This document shows, piece after piece, positions 1 through 6,335 of a DNA stretch of 38,937 nt. Below the pieces are notes generated by a model. It saw only the letters and a program-made list of their open reading frames with translations. It had not been told where the DNA came from and ran no database searches. The DNA is taken from positions 1 to 38,937 of the IMG/VR virus record IMGVR_UViG_3300010396_000072. One strand, written 5' to 3'. The DNA is from a virus. Every line of letters starts with the position of its first letter. Position 1 is the first letter of the stretch. A program made the translations under genes and the position numbers.

Positions 1-123
1 CCCCGGCTGGGGTGGCGCGGGAACTCAGTATCTGGTCACGCTGGCCGGCGATTCGATGCGGGCCATTCTGGACATTGGGATGCAACTGGCGATGCCAGCC
101 ACCCGTCTGCCGGCCGAGGTCGG
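1..123. repeat. Terminal direct repeat, left copy
   Basis: Bases 1-123 are identical to 38815-38937. The repeat lies inside a reading frame (avd) that is intact only when the two ends are joined, so it marks a circular assembly or a circular molecule and not an att site. The unique genome is 38814 bases. Confidence 0.95.
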
Positions 124-421
124 AGGCGAGGCGGGCGAGCTGTTCGAATTGGCGAAAGCTGGCGAAGGCGCGGATGCGGCTGCCGAGTTGCATGGACAGC
201 TTGAGATCGTCCACCGCCCACACCAGTTGCCCGACCCATTCCGCCTGCCGTGCGCGATCGCGCCAGGCGCGGTGCGCGAGGCGTGCCACTTTCATGGCCT
301 GGGCGCGCAGATCGGCGCCGAAGCTGTACTTGTGGAAGCGCGCGAACCGCCGCACGGCCTGCTCGATATCCACGAGCAGGCGTTCGGCGAGTTTCACGAT
401 GGGCGGGAGGGAAAAGGACAT
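1..421 (-). CDS. avd: DGR accessory variability determinant (Avd), 5' part; gene continues at the right end
   Basis: The start ATG is at 421-419. The frame runs off the left end and, after circular joining at 38814, stops with TGA at 38806-38804, giving 143 residues. The protein is helical, basic and Trp/Arg-rich, with stretches such as YSFGADLRAQAMKVARLA, VWAVDDLKLSMQLG and IRAFASFRQFEQLARLA. These are characteristic of Avd, the four-helix-bundle protein that partners the DGR reverse transcriptase and binds template RNA in known DGRs. It starts 27 bases after the stop of variable-protein gene 1 and is followed directly by the template repeat, the canonical DGR order. The frame was recovered by hand across the contig junction. 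Family assignment is by recalled sequence pattern; a profile search was not run. Confidence 0.9.
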   Translation of the reverse strand, partial: MSFSLPPIVKLAERLLVDIEQAVRRFARFHKYSFGADLRAQAMKVARLAHRAWRDRARQAEWVGQLVWAVDDLKLSMQLGSRIRAFASFRQFEQLARLASDLGRQTGGWHRQLHPNVQNGPHRIAGQRDQILSSRATPAG

Positions 422-432
422 GGTGTGGTTAC

Positions 433-448
433 TCAGCCAAGAGGCCGA
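433..448 (-). other. Hairpin just downstream of VR1 (possible DGR retrohoming structure)
   Basis: On the coding strand TCGGCC and GGCTGA can form a 6-bp stem (one G-T pair) around a TCTT tetraloop, a few bases after the stop codon of the target gene. In the BPP-1 DGR a short hairpin or cruciform just 3' of the VR is needed for efficient target switching. The stem here is short, so the assignment is tentative. VR2 has a comparable element at 3701-3713. Confidence 0.4.
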
Positions 449-943
449 TTACTGACCGGACGCCGGCGACGACACCGACCGCACCGCCCGCACCCGCCCG
501 TCGTTGAGCTGGTGGCTGTAGCCGGCGTTGCCGTCGCCGAAGCTGACGCCCCACGCGCAGTCCGAGGGGGACGACGCCAGCGGCGTGGAGGTCCAGTACC
601 AGTCGCTCTCGCAGTCGAACCGGCTGGTGTCGATGGCGGGGTTGCTGCGGGTGTCGTCGACCAGCGTGAGCAATTCGGCGCGGGTGGGCAGGCGCCAGTC
701 GGTGAAGCCGCCCAGGCGCACGGCTTCGGCTGCGGCCTTCGCTTCGGCCCACGTCTTGCCCTTGGCGGTGGTGGCTTTGGACCACATCAGGCCGGTGCTG
801 TGGTCGATGACGGTGCCGGTGGGAGCGACGCAGCCGTCAGCAAAGCCCATGCTGGCTGCAAGTTCATCGCTGTGCAGCGGGACACCGCGCAACGGCACAT
901 GCAGGTGCACGGTGCCGATGTGGACGATGGTGGATGGATTCAT
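449..943 (-). CDS. DGR variable protein 1, DUF1566 / C-type-lectin-like fold
   Basis: The protein has 164 residues. It has the DUF1566 (Lcl C-terminal) pattern: DHSTGLMW (about 47-54), TWAEAKA (64-70), GFTDWRLPTRAEL (79-91), NPAIDT (101-106) and WYWTST (115-120), then a C-terminal AW-x-V-x-F segment. Residues 123-163 are encoded by variable repeat VR1, so the ligand-facing end of the fold is what the DGR rewrites. There is no signal peptide or membrane segment. It overlaps the preceding gene by ATGA and is followed by avd. Known DGR targets of this fold bind ligands through the variable surface; the ligand here is unknown. Its place in the leftward early/lysogeny operon, away from the tail genes, is unusual. 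Confidence 0.9.
   Translation of the reverse strand: MNPSTIVHIGTVHLHVPLRGVPLHSDELAASMGFADGCVAPTGTVIDHSTGLMWSKATTAKGKTWAEAKAAAEAVRLGGFTDWRLPTRAELLTLVDDTRSNPAIDTSRFDCESDWYWTSTPLASSPSDCAWGVSFGDGNAGYSHQLNDGRVRAVRSVSSPASGQ
455..577 (-). repeat. DGR variable repeat 1 (VR1)
   Basis: This 123-bp segment aligns to the template repeat at 38625-38747 with 13 mismatches and no gaps. All 13 lie at adenines of the TR coding strand (11 A to G, 1 A to T, 1 A to C). The 45-base adenine-free 3' part, encoding GRVRAVRSVSSPASG, is identical in all copies and should act as the initiation-of-mutagenic-homology region. Just past it VR has C where TR has G, followed by AGTA in both. In VR this gives a TAA stop. Confidence 0.97.
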
Positions 944-1188
944 GGGGTTACTCCCTGGCGGTTGGCTTTGCGCAGCAATCGCTGGCGCTGGATTTCGGCG
1001 CGCTTGGTGGCGCGGGTGATGGCGGCGCTGGCCGCCTCGAGTTCATGCAGCACGCCGAGGTCGGCGCATGCGGCGCGGGCATTGATGAGTGCGACATTCA
1101 GCTGGTTGAGGCTGGTGATGGCGTCGGCGGCAGCCTTGGCCAGCAGGGTCAGTCGGCGCTGGAGCTGTTCGGGTGTGTGGGTGGTCAT
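940..1188 (-). CDS. Small helical protein, unknown
   Basis: This 82-residue protein begins MTTHTPEQLQRRL and is almost entirely predicted helix (heptad-like Leu/Ala spacing over residues 8-75), ending in a basic tail. Its start overlaps the previous stop (TGATG), and its stop overlaps the start of variable protein 1 (ATGA), so it is probably translationally coupled to the DGR target. No family was recognised. Confidence 0.7.
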   Translation of the reverse strand: MTTHTPEQLQRRLTLLAKAAADAITSLNQLNVALINARAACADLGVLHELEAASAAITRATKRAEIQRQRLLRKANRQGVTP

Positions 1189-1382
1189 CAGGCGCGCTGC
1201 TTTTGGGTGAGTGCGACCAGGCGGTCGCGGCAGGGCACACAGATGCGGCGACCGCGCCAATGGACTTGTTCGGCCTTGGTGTAGTGGGCGCCGCTTTGGC
1301 AAAACCATTCGCCGGTCACGCGCTGCAGGGCAGCGGACTGCCGGCGCGATTCGAGCGTGGTGGCGTTGGGTGGCTTGCTCAT
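1188..1382 (-). CDS. Small basic protein, unknown
   Basis: A 64-residue basic protein. It has one CVPC pair near residue 50 and a lone Cys near 28, so a small metal site is possible but incomplete. It overlaps the stop of the upstream 95-residue gene and the start of the 82-residue gene. Start chosen from the ATGA overlap. No function can be assigned. Confidence 0.65.
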   Translation of the reverse strand: MSKPPNATTLESRRQSAALQRVTGEWFCQSGAHYTKAEQVHWRGRRICVPCRDRLVALTQKQRA

Positions 1383-1666
1383 GCGCCGGCCTTGCGCGTG
1401 GCGATAACGGGTGGAGCGCAGCCGCCGGCATCAACGCTTTCCAGTTCGCGGTTGAGCACGGCGAGGAAGTTGCGCTCGGCCTGTTCATAAAGCTCACGGG
1501 AGGTGGGCGCCGGCAGCATTTCGTCGAGTTGTTCGCGCAGGCTGGCGGCACCGGCGTCGTCGGTGAATTGGTAGGCGCCGCCGATGAAGATGCCGATGCG
1601 GCCATCGGGCAAACGCGTCACTTGCGGTTTCGCGGGGCGGCTGGCGAAGGGTGCGGGTGTGCTCAT
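1379..1666 (-). CDS. Hypothetical phage protein, 95 aa
   Basis: The N-terminus is rich in Pro/Ala/Ser, followed by a short beta-like motif (RLPDGRIGIFIGGAYQF), then a Glu/Leu-rich helix near the C-terminus. ATGA-type overlaps join it to both neighbours in the leftward operon. No family recognised. Confidence 0.7.
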   Translation of the reverse strand: MSTPAPFASRPAKPQVTRLPDGRIGIFIGGAYQFTDDAGAASLREQLDEMLPAPTSRELYEQAERNFLAVLNRELESVDAGGCAPPVIATRKAGA

Positions 1667-1995
1667 GCGGACATGGCCTCCATCTGGGCTTCGCGCATGT
1701 GACGGCTGGCCTGCGCGGTGCGCGCTTCCTGCAGGTCGTTGAGGATGTCGGCGGTGGTGAGCGGGAACGGCTCACCCCTGGGCTTGCCGTAGAGGCGTAC
1801 GATGTTGTCGGGGAAGTGGCGCTGGACGGCGGCCGCACGTGGGTGGTGGATGAGCGCCAGGTACACGCAACCGTCGTCATCGAGCCAACACAGGTAACGC
1901 TGGCCATCGGCTGCCATGCGCAGCCGATAGCACGCGCTGACGGAAAGGATCTGCAGGTTGGCGGCGATGTGGCCGATGGGGCGGAGGGGTGCCAT
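1663..1995 (-). CDS. Hypothetical phage protein, 110 aa
   Basis: The frame continues upstream, but ATG at 1995 (MAPLRPIGHIAANL) is the first start that avoids overlap with the upstream gene. The middle reads like a small folded domain (RYLCWLDDDGCVYLALI) and the C-terminal 40 residues are helical and charged. It overlaps the next gene by ATGA. Function unknown. Confidence 0.7.
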   Translation of the reverse strand: MAPLRPIGHIAANLQILSVSACYRLRMAADGQRYLCWLDDDGCVYLALIHHPRAAAVQRHFPDNIVRLYGKPRGEPFPLTTADILNDLQEARTAQASRHMREAQMEAMSA

Positions 1996-2005
1996 GGTGG
2001 CGCTC

Positions 2006-2257
2006 TCAGCAGCCGCGGTACGTGCTGGACGGCGTGTCGCGCTGTGGGCCGCCAGTGTTGTGCGCGTTGACCTCAATGCCGCCATCGATCACCTGGAGTT
2101 GCTGGTGGTCAATGTAGATGCCGTCCTCTTTCTTGTTGTCGCGAACGGGCGGCGCGACGCAGTATTGCACGCAGCCGTTGAGGTATTCGACGCGCGAGAC
2201 AGTGATGCCTTCGAAGCCGGTGACGAGACAGCGGACTTTGTTGCCTAGCTTGATCAT
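2006..2257 (-). CDS. Small SH3/KOW-like phage protein
   Basis: This 83-residue protein begins MIKLGNKVRCLVTGFEGI, a beta-rich pattern resembling small phage proteins with a KOW/SH3-like barrel (LG-x-KV ... G-x-G/GFEGI ... RVEYLNGC). It is encoded between DUF2303 and the 110-residue gene in the leftward operon. The assignment is structural resemblance only; no role is known. Confidence 0.7.
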   Translation of the reverse strand: MIKLGNKVRCLVTGFEGITVSRVEYLNGCVQYCVAPPVRDNKKEDGIYIDHQQLQVIDGGIEVNAHNTGGPQRDTPSSTYRGC

Positions 2258-2317
2258 GGTGTTGCTCCTTTGTAGTGACGGGGTGCTACCGCGCCGCCGA
2301 AGCGGCGCCGGTGTGGG

Positions 2318-3157
2318 TTACGGGGCAAAGGTGCCGAGGGTGAGCGAGCTGGCCACGCCGAGCTTGGCTTCCAGTCGGGCAAGGAAGTCGCGGGCGATGT
2401 CTTCGCTGATCTGCTCGGACTGCTGGATGCGCAGGCTGAGGCTGATCTTGTCGCCGCCGGTGTTGACGCCCAGGCGCAGGCGGAAGGTGCGTTCCTGCAG
2501 GCCCTCATAGGGCACGGCCTTGAACTCGAAGCCGCTGGGCAGCGTGAGCGTGCTGCGTGCGTCGACGCTTTCCATGGCGCTCTTGGTGGCGCCGAAGTCG
2601 CGCTCGACGTGCTGCACCTTGCGCGCCTGCTCGATGGTTATGTCGCGCACGGCAGCCAGGGCGGCCGCGATGGCGTTGTCTTTCGGCTGGCCGTCGATCA
2701 GCACGGTGATGTTGTCGCGCCAGTCCTCGAGGAAGTCATGCAGGGAGCGCTGGTCCAGCGCGCGCTGGGTGGTGGCGGCCAGCAGTGCGGCATAGGCGGC
2801 GGTCGGCTTGAGTTTGAGCGAGGCGGTGTTGTCGCCGTGGCCGGGGTGTTCGTGGTCGCCGAGGTTGAAAAATGCGACGGCAGACATTTTCTCCGGGTCG
2901 ATGAAGCCCTTGGCCGGCGTGGGCGGCGTGTTGTTGGCCACGGTTTCGGTGACGTAGTCGGCGAATGCGCCGAGGTTCTGCGTGCTGAACGTGCCGCGAT
3001 AGCGGCTGCGGCCTGGCTGCAGGTGTTCGATGCTCAGCACTTTTTGTCCGCCGTCAGCGCAGGGCAGAATGAGCGCTGGCGTGTCGGTGTCGAGATGGTT
3101 GGCCTTGGCTGCGTCGATCGCGAGCTGGCCGATGGATTCAATGGCGGAACGGTCCAT
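2318..3157 (-). CDS. DUF2303 (YfdQ-like) family protein
   Basis: The 279-residue product starts at ATG 3157 and resembles the DUF2303 family, found in many temperate phages and in E. coli prophage CPS-53 (yfdQ). Supporting stretches are RYRGTFSTQNLGAFADYV (about 52-69), VAFFNLGDHEHPGHGDN and FEFKAVPYEGLQERTFRLRL near the C-terminus. The biochemical role of the family is not established; it is usually encoded with early or recombination genes, as here. It is the largest of the early leftward genes upstream of the DGR. Confidence 0.8.
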   Translation of the reverse strand: MDRSAIESIGQLAIDAAKANHLDTDTPALILPCADGGQKVLSIEHLQPGRSRYRGTFSTQNLGAFADYVTETVANNTPPTPAKGFIDPEKMSAVAFFNLGDHEHPGHGDNTASLKLKPTAAYAALLAATTQRALDQRSLHDFLEDWRDNITVLIDGQPKDNAIAAALAAVRDITIEQARKVQHVERDFGATKSAMESVDARSTLTLPSGFEFKAVPYEGLQERTFRLRLGVNTGGDKISLSLRIQQSEQISEDIARDFLARLEAKLGVASSLTLGTFAP

Positions 3158-3198
3158 GATGGGTTCTCGTTTGGATGAATCGGTGGATGGGGCGGTGA

Positions 3199-3552
3199 TC
3201 AGCTGGCCGCGTTTTCGGCGCCGTCGGTGTCGCGCTGGAACATGTCCTGCGTTTGCGCCATCGGGAACAGGCTCAACACGCCGCCCACGCCGACGTGCAG
3301 CGGGGTGCTGGTGTTGGCTTCTTCCATCACCTTTCCCTTGGCGGTGGGGCGGGCGTACTTGATGGCGTGCTTGCACAGCACCTGGCTGCTGTCGCCGCTG
3401 CGCTCCAGATCGAGCGTGATGGTGACCTTGCCTTTCTTGCCGGTGGTGACGACGCCCAGGGCGGTGTCGCACAAGGCGGCGCTGAGGCGCTGATTGAACA
3501 CGCCGGCGTCGAGGTCATGGAACAGTTCGGTGATATCGAGGGACTTGCTCAC
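3199..3552 (-). CDS. Hypothetical early protein, 117 aa
   Basis: The start is GTG at 3552 (MSKSLDITELFHDLDAG), preceded by GGAG seven bases upstream; no ATG fits. Composition is that of a folded soluble protein with a strand-rich core (VTITLDLER). It lies directly upstream of the DUF2303 gene, and this pair travels together in several phages as far as I recall. No named family recognised. Confidence 0.75.
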   Translation of the reverse strand: MSKSLDITELFHDLDAGVFNQRLSAALCDTALGVVTTGKKGKVTITLDLERSGDSSQVLCKHAIKYARPTAKGKVMEEANTSTPLHVGVGGVLSLFPMAQTQDMFQRDTDGAENAAS

Positions 3553-3700
3553 TGTGTGGCTCCGTGTTGTGCGGCAAGGCCGCGGAATGAAGGGGACAGA
3601 ACAGCGCCCGGCAAGGCCGCAGGGGATTGGCACTGGCGGGAGGGAGACCGCATGCCAGGCGCTGATCTGTGCTGCGTGAAGCCCGGCGCAGCGGCAGGGA

Positions 3701-3713
3701 GGCCAAAAAGGCC
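3701..3713 (-). other. Hairpin just downstream of VR2
   Basis: GGCC-AAAAA-GGCC gives a 4-bp self-complementary stem with a five-base loop, immediately after the stop of variable protein 2. It matches in position the hairpin after VR1. A cruciform role in retrohoming is inferred from BPP-1; the stem is weak. Confidence 0.35.
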
Positions 3714-3715
3714 GA

Positions 3716-4156
3716 TTACTGACCGGACGCCGGCGACGACACCGACCGCACCGCCCGCACCCGCCCGTCGCAGTTCTGGCGGCCGTAGTAGGCGCCGCCG
3801 TTGCCGAAGAGGACGACCCACGCGTAGACCGAGGGGGACGACGCATAGGTGGTGCTTGACCAGTACCAGCCGCCCTTGCATGTCGGGAAGGCATCGGTGT
3901 CGATGGCCGGTGAAATGCGGCTGTGGTCGGCGATGGCAAAGAGTTCCTGCAGCGTGGGCAGACGCCAATCGGTGAAGCCCGCGAACGCTTTGTTGTTGAG
4001 ATCGGCGATCAGCGCGGGTGCATCGCGGAACGTGGCGGTGCCGACATCCTTGGCCGTCCACATCAGGCCGGTGCGCTGGTCGATGACGGCCGCATGCGTT
4101 TTCGCGGTGGGCTTGGCGGTTTTGCCGGTGGCGGTGATCTTGGTGAAGTGGGTCAT
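3716..4156 (-). CDS. DGR variable protein 2, DUF1566 / C-type-lectin-like fold
   Basis: The 146-residue protein has the DUF1566 pattern: DQRTGLMW (26-33), GFTDWRLPTLQEL (60-72), SPAIDTDAF (82-90) and GGWYWSST (95-102). Codons 105-145 are VR2, differing from the template only at template adenines. It parallels variable protein 1 in layout but is diverged upstream of the VR, so the two are old paralogs kept under one DGR. There is no signal peptide. It overlaps the upstream 59-residue gene by ATGA. It is followed by 163 bases without a gene, apart from the small hairpin at 3701-3713. Binding partner unknown. Confidence 0.9.
   Translation of the reverse strand: MTHFTKITATGKTAKPTAKTHAAVIDQRTGLMWTAKDVGTATFRDAPALIADLNNKAFAGFTDWRLPTLQELFAIADHSRISPAIDTDAFPTCKGGWYWSSTTYASSPSVYAWVVLFGNGGAYYGRQNCDGRVRAVRSVSSPASGQ
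3722..3844 (-). repeat. DGR variable repeat 2 (VR2)
   Basis: This 123-bp repeat aligns gap-free to TR with 16 mismatches, all at TR adenines (10 A to G, 5 A to T, 1 A to C). VR1 and VR2 also share 13 bases beyond the 3' end (AGGCCGATTACTG on the plus strand) that TR lacks apart from TACT, marking the IMH versus IMH* difference. Confidence 0.97.
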
Positions 4157-4332
4157 GACAGTTCCTGGTCGGTGGCATCGATGGCGCTGTTGCGCAGCAG
4201 TGACGCGGTGAGATCACGCCAGCGTTCCGCGCAGCGCGGTGCCGGCACATCGGGTTCGGTGAAACGCGGGTCGCCGCGCAGCTCGGCCAATAAGGCCTCG
4301 CTGCCGTCGATGTCGGGCATCCAACTGGTCAT
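4153..4332 (-). CDS. Small acidic/charged protein, 59 aa
   Basis: It starts MTSWMPDIDGSEALLAEL and overlaps the membrane-protein gene upstream and variable protein 2 downstream by ATGA junctions. A short helical, charged protein with no family recognised. The overlaps and codon pattern support it. Confidence 0.6.
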   Translation of the reverse strand: MTSWMPDIDGSEALLAELRGDPRFTEPDVPAPRCAERWRDLTASLLRNSAIDATDQELS

Positions 4333-4571
4333 ATATGGTTCCCGGGGAGGAAGCTGGCGAGGATGACGACGTCGGCGACGGCAATCAGCACCGCCGCGAT
4401 GAACCACGGCCAGCTCGCGTCATGGAGGCGCCACAGGCGCGTGGCGAGGCGCTCCAGCCGTGTGGGCCGGGCCGGAGTGGCCGGCACCAGGCGCAGATGG
4501 TTGGCGCGTGGCCGCCAGCGCACCTGGGCGCGTTGCAGGGCCGAGCGCTGGCGGAAGGTGTGGACGCTCAT
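4329..4571 (-). CDS. Small single-pass membrane protein, 80 aa
   Basis: The N-terminal two thirds is very basic (Arg-rich, residues 1-50). A hydrophobic segment follows at about residues 54-77 (WPWFIAAVLIAVADVVILASF), consistent with one membrane helix with a cytoplasmic basic N-terminus. Start chosen from the ATGA overlap with the upstream stop. Function unknown; superinfection exclusion is possible but unsupported. Confidence 0.6.
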   Translation of the reverse strand: MSVHTFRQRSALQRAQVRWRPRANHLRLVPATPARPTRLERLATRLWRLHDASWPWFIAAVLIAVADVVILASFLPGNHI

Positions 4572-4882
4572 GCCGCACCGCCGACGTGATCGAGCGCTGC
4601 GCGACCTGCGTCCGTTACCGTCCAGTACAGTTCCTTGGCGCCAGCAGCGCTGCAGCGCCACGATCCCGGGTAAAGCTGCGCATGCGTACCGATGCACCGA
4701 ACGGTTCCTGCGCGCTCTGCTACCCGCATGGCGCGCAGCACGGAAGCGGTTGTCGGTGTCTTGTGAAGCACGAGCTTCCCGTCATATCCGCGTGGGCGGA
4801 AGCGCGCTCGGCTTGCAATTGATCCCGTCGATGCGGTCTGAATGATCCGCATCAGCGCCAGCACATCCACCACCCCGCTCAT
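4568..4882 (-). CDS. Winged-helix-like hypothetical protein, 104 aa
   Basis: Starts MSGVVDVLALMRII at ATG 4882 overlapping the upstream stop. The middle has a pattern recalling a winged helix: KTPTTASVLRAMRVAERAGTV, then ELYWTVTDAGRAAL, as in MarR/PadR-like wings where WTVTDAGRAAL follows the recognition helix. A DNA-binding role is an inference; no cysteine or catalytic motif is visible. Confidence 0.6.
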   Translation of the reverse strand: MSGVVDVLALMRIIQTASTGSIASRARFRPRGYDGKLVLHKTPTTASVLRAMRVAERAGTVRCIGTHAQLYPGSWRCSAAGAKELYWTVTDAGRAALDHVGGAA

Positions 4883-5073
4883 GCCGCACCACCCGGCGTC
4901 ATCGGCGCCTTCTGTTGCTGCTTGAACACCCACAGCCGCTGGGCACCCGCAATGGCCTTGTCGCTGTCGGGGTAGAGGTTGACGGTGCGCGTGAGCACGG
5001 TGCCATCGGCGGCAACGACCAGACCACGCCAACCGCCGGTTTCGTGTTTGGCCTGGGCGATGACTACTGTCAT
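4879..5073 (-). CDS. Hypothetical protein, 64 aa
   Basis: MTVVIAQAKHETGGWRGLV opens a small soluble protein with a strand-rich N-terminus and a charged tail. It overlaps both neighbours by ATGA-like junctions. No family recognised. Confidence 0.6.
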   Translation of the reverse strand: MTVVIAQAKHETGGWRGLVVAADGTVLTRTVNLYPDSDKAIAGAQRLWVFKQQQKAPMTPGGAA

Positions 5074-5240
5074 GACAGCGCCTCGACGGCGTTCAGCGTT
5101 ACCCGGCCCTGCGGTGCGCTGGGCGTGTCGGTGATGGGTTCCAGTTCCAGCTTGGCTGGCGTGGGGATGGTGGTCAGCACGGCGGCGATTTCCGCGTCTT
5201 CGGCGAGGCGGCGCATCGCGTTGAAGGTCATGTTGTTCAT
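5070..5240 (-). CDS. Hypothetical protein, 56 aa
   Basis: MNNMTFNAMRRLAEDAEIAAVL suggests an N-terminal amphipathic helix followed by a Pro-rich segment. It is coupled to the neighbours by 4-base overlaps. Function unknown. Confidence 0.55.
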   Translation of the reverse strand: MNNMTFNAMRRLAEDAEIAAVLTTIPTPAKLELEPITDTPSAPQGRVTLNAVEALS

Positions 5241-5455
5241 GCGACCTCCAGTTGCTTCGCCGCGGCGAACGCGTTTTCGGAGTGGTAGGCGGCGAGCTTG
5301 CGCAGCCCCGGGCCCAGGCCGCCGGTGGCGGACAGGCTGGCCTCCTCTTCGGCGAATTGCGCCAGGCGCATGCAGGTCTCGCATTCGCTGCCGGCGTGGG
5401 CGATCACGGAACGGTAGATTTCGCGGCGGCTAGCTTTGCTGATACGGCGGCACAT
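5237..5455 (-). CDS. Hypothetical protein with a C-x2-C pair, 72 aa
   Basis: Starts at ATG 5455, overlapping the preceding stop (TGATG). Residues include CETCMRLAQFAEEE and a helical C-terminus. The single CxxC plus Cys2 could bind metal, but no family is evident. Confidence 0.6.
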   Translation of the reverse strand: MCRRISKASRREIYRSVIAHAGSECETCMRLAQFAEEEASLSATGGLGPGLRKLAAYHSENAFAAAKQLEVA

Positions 5456-5724
5456 CACGCCACCTTCCGGCGCCGCGAGGCGCGCAACGGCAGGGCCAGC
5501 TGGGCATAGTCCATGCCCCACTCGGTTTCGGCTTCGGTGATGGTGTCGTGCTTGGCGGTACGGGCGCCGCAGCTGCAGTTGAGGCTGTGGCGGTGGCTGA
5601 TGACGGTGAACAACACCGGCTCGCGGCTGCTGCGTCCGCTGGTGCGGATGTGGCGCGGCTCGGCGCCGCACTGCCGGCAGCGCGTGAAGCGGCCGGCGGG
5701 GTGGGAAACGACGCGTTCGATCAT
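5455..5724 (-). CDS. Zinc-ribbon-like protein, first gene of the leftward operon
   Basis: The 89-residue product has CRQCG (residues 16-20) and CSCG (about 50-53), spaced as in a small zinc ribbon. An intact GGAGG lies about six bases before the ATG at 5724. It is promoter-proximal in the leftward transcript. It may be a regulator or nucleic-acid binder, but that is not demonstrated by the sequence. Confidence 0.65.
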   Translation of the reverse strand: MIERVVSHPAGRFTRCRQCGAEPRHIRTSGRSSREPVLFTVISHRHSLNCSCGARTAKHDTITEAETEWGMDYAQLALPLRASRRRKVA

Positions 5725-5855
5725 GGTGTCCTCCAGTGCCGTGTGGCGGCGCGGAAGTATTGCAAACTATCTTGCAAAGATTGTCAACAAGTTTTTTTGC
5801 ATCATTCTTTGCAAAGATTTACGAACCGCTGGAAGGCCCACGAAAGGGATATGTC
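5725..5855. promoter_or_regulatory. Leftward early promoter and operator cluster
   Basis: On the minus strand a perfect TTGACA (5787-5782) is followed after 17 bases by TGCAAT (5764-5759), positioned to start the leftward operon. Several TTGCAAA half-sites overlap it: 5760-5766, 5772-5778, the perfect palindrome CTTTGCAAAG at 5807-5816, and an inverted TTTTTGCAT at 5794-5802. The same motif recurs at the repressor promoter (7293-7352), so one repressor probably controls both. The opposite side may also hold a promoter for the 5856 gene. Confidence 0.6.
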
Positions 5856-6314
5856 ATGAGGACGTTTTACATTGCCATCATTGCTCTATGGCTGCTGGTT
5901 GCGGGTGCTGCGGTGGGCCAATCGCCGCCGCGCGACCCGGTACAGGAGCTGCGCACCACGATCCTCAGCGATGCTTACCTGTTCGCCTTCGATAGCGGGC
6001 AGGGAAAGGGGATAGATGCCGCATTGCGCGGCCAGAAGGATCTGACGCGGCTGCTGCCGGCGGCCCTGGATGCCGCAGAGGGGCATGATGGTTTGAAGAC
6101 GGCCATCAAGGCGTTCTACATCGCCGCGAAGACATACTTCGACAGTGCGCTCACGCCGGTTCCGCTGCCTTCATATGACACGCGCCGCCATGAGTTAATA
6201 CCCGCGACGGAGGCGATTCAGTTGCAGGCCGCGCAAGCCAAGTTGAAGGCGGATGTGGACAGCAAGGCGAATGCCATGCAGCTGGAGGCTCAGCTCGCCG
6301 GCATCGATAGATGA
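5856..6314 (+). CDS. Exported small protein (probable lysogenic cargo)
   Basis: The start at 5856 gives an N-terminal signal peptide (MRTFYIAIIALWLLVAGAAVG, cleavage likely after AVG or nearby); a purine-rich AAAGGGAT ribosome site precedes it. The rest (152 residues total) is helical and soluble, without cysteines. Position between the two operator clusters, next to the repressor, suggests a gene expressed from the prophage. No family recognised. Confidence 0.7.
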   Translation: MRTFYIAIIALWLLVAGAAVGQSPPRDPVQELRTTILSDAYLFAFDSGQGKGIDAALRGQKDLTRLLPAALDAAEGHDGLKTAIKAFYIAAKTYFDSALTPVPLPSYDTRRHELIPATEAIQLQAAQAKLKADVDSKANAMQLEAQLAGIDR

Positions 6315-6335
6315 TGCATCTGTCAAGGGCGTGAA

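Noticed and set aside
1-123. Terminal 123-bp repeat as attL/attR or as another DGR repeat of the same length
   Set aside because: It interrupts avd, which is intact only when the ends are joined. It has no similarity to TR/VR, so the equal length of 123 is coincidence.
455-577. TR/VR family as a CRISPR-like or transposon repeat
   Set aside because: Only three copies, two in coding 3' ends and one beside avd/RT, with adenine-only changes: this is a DGR signature, with no spacers or inverted ends.
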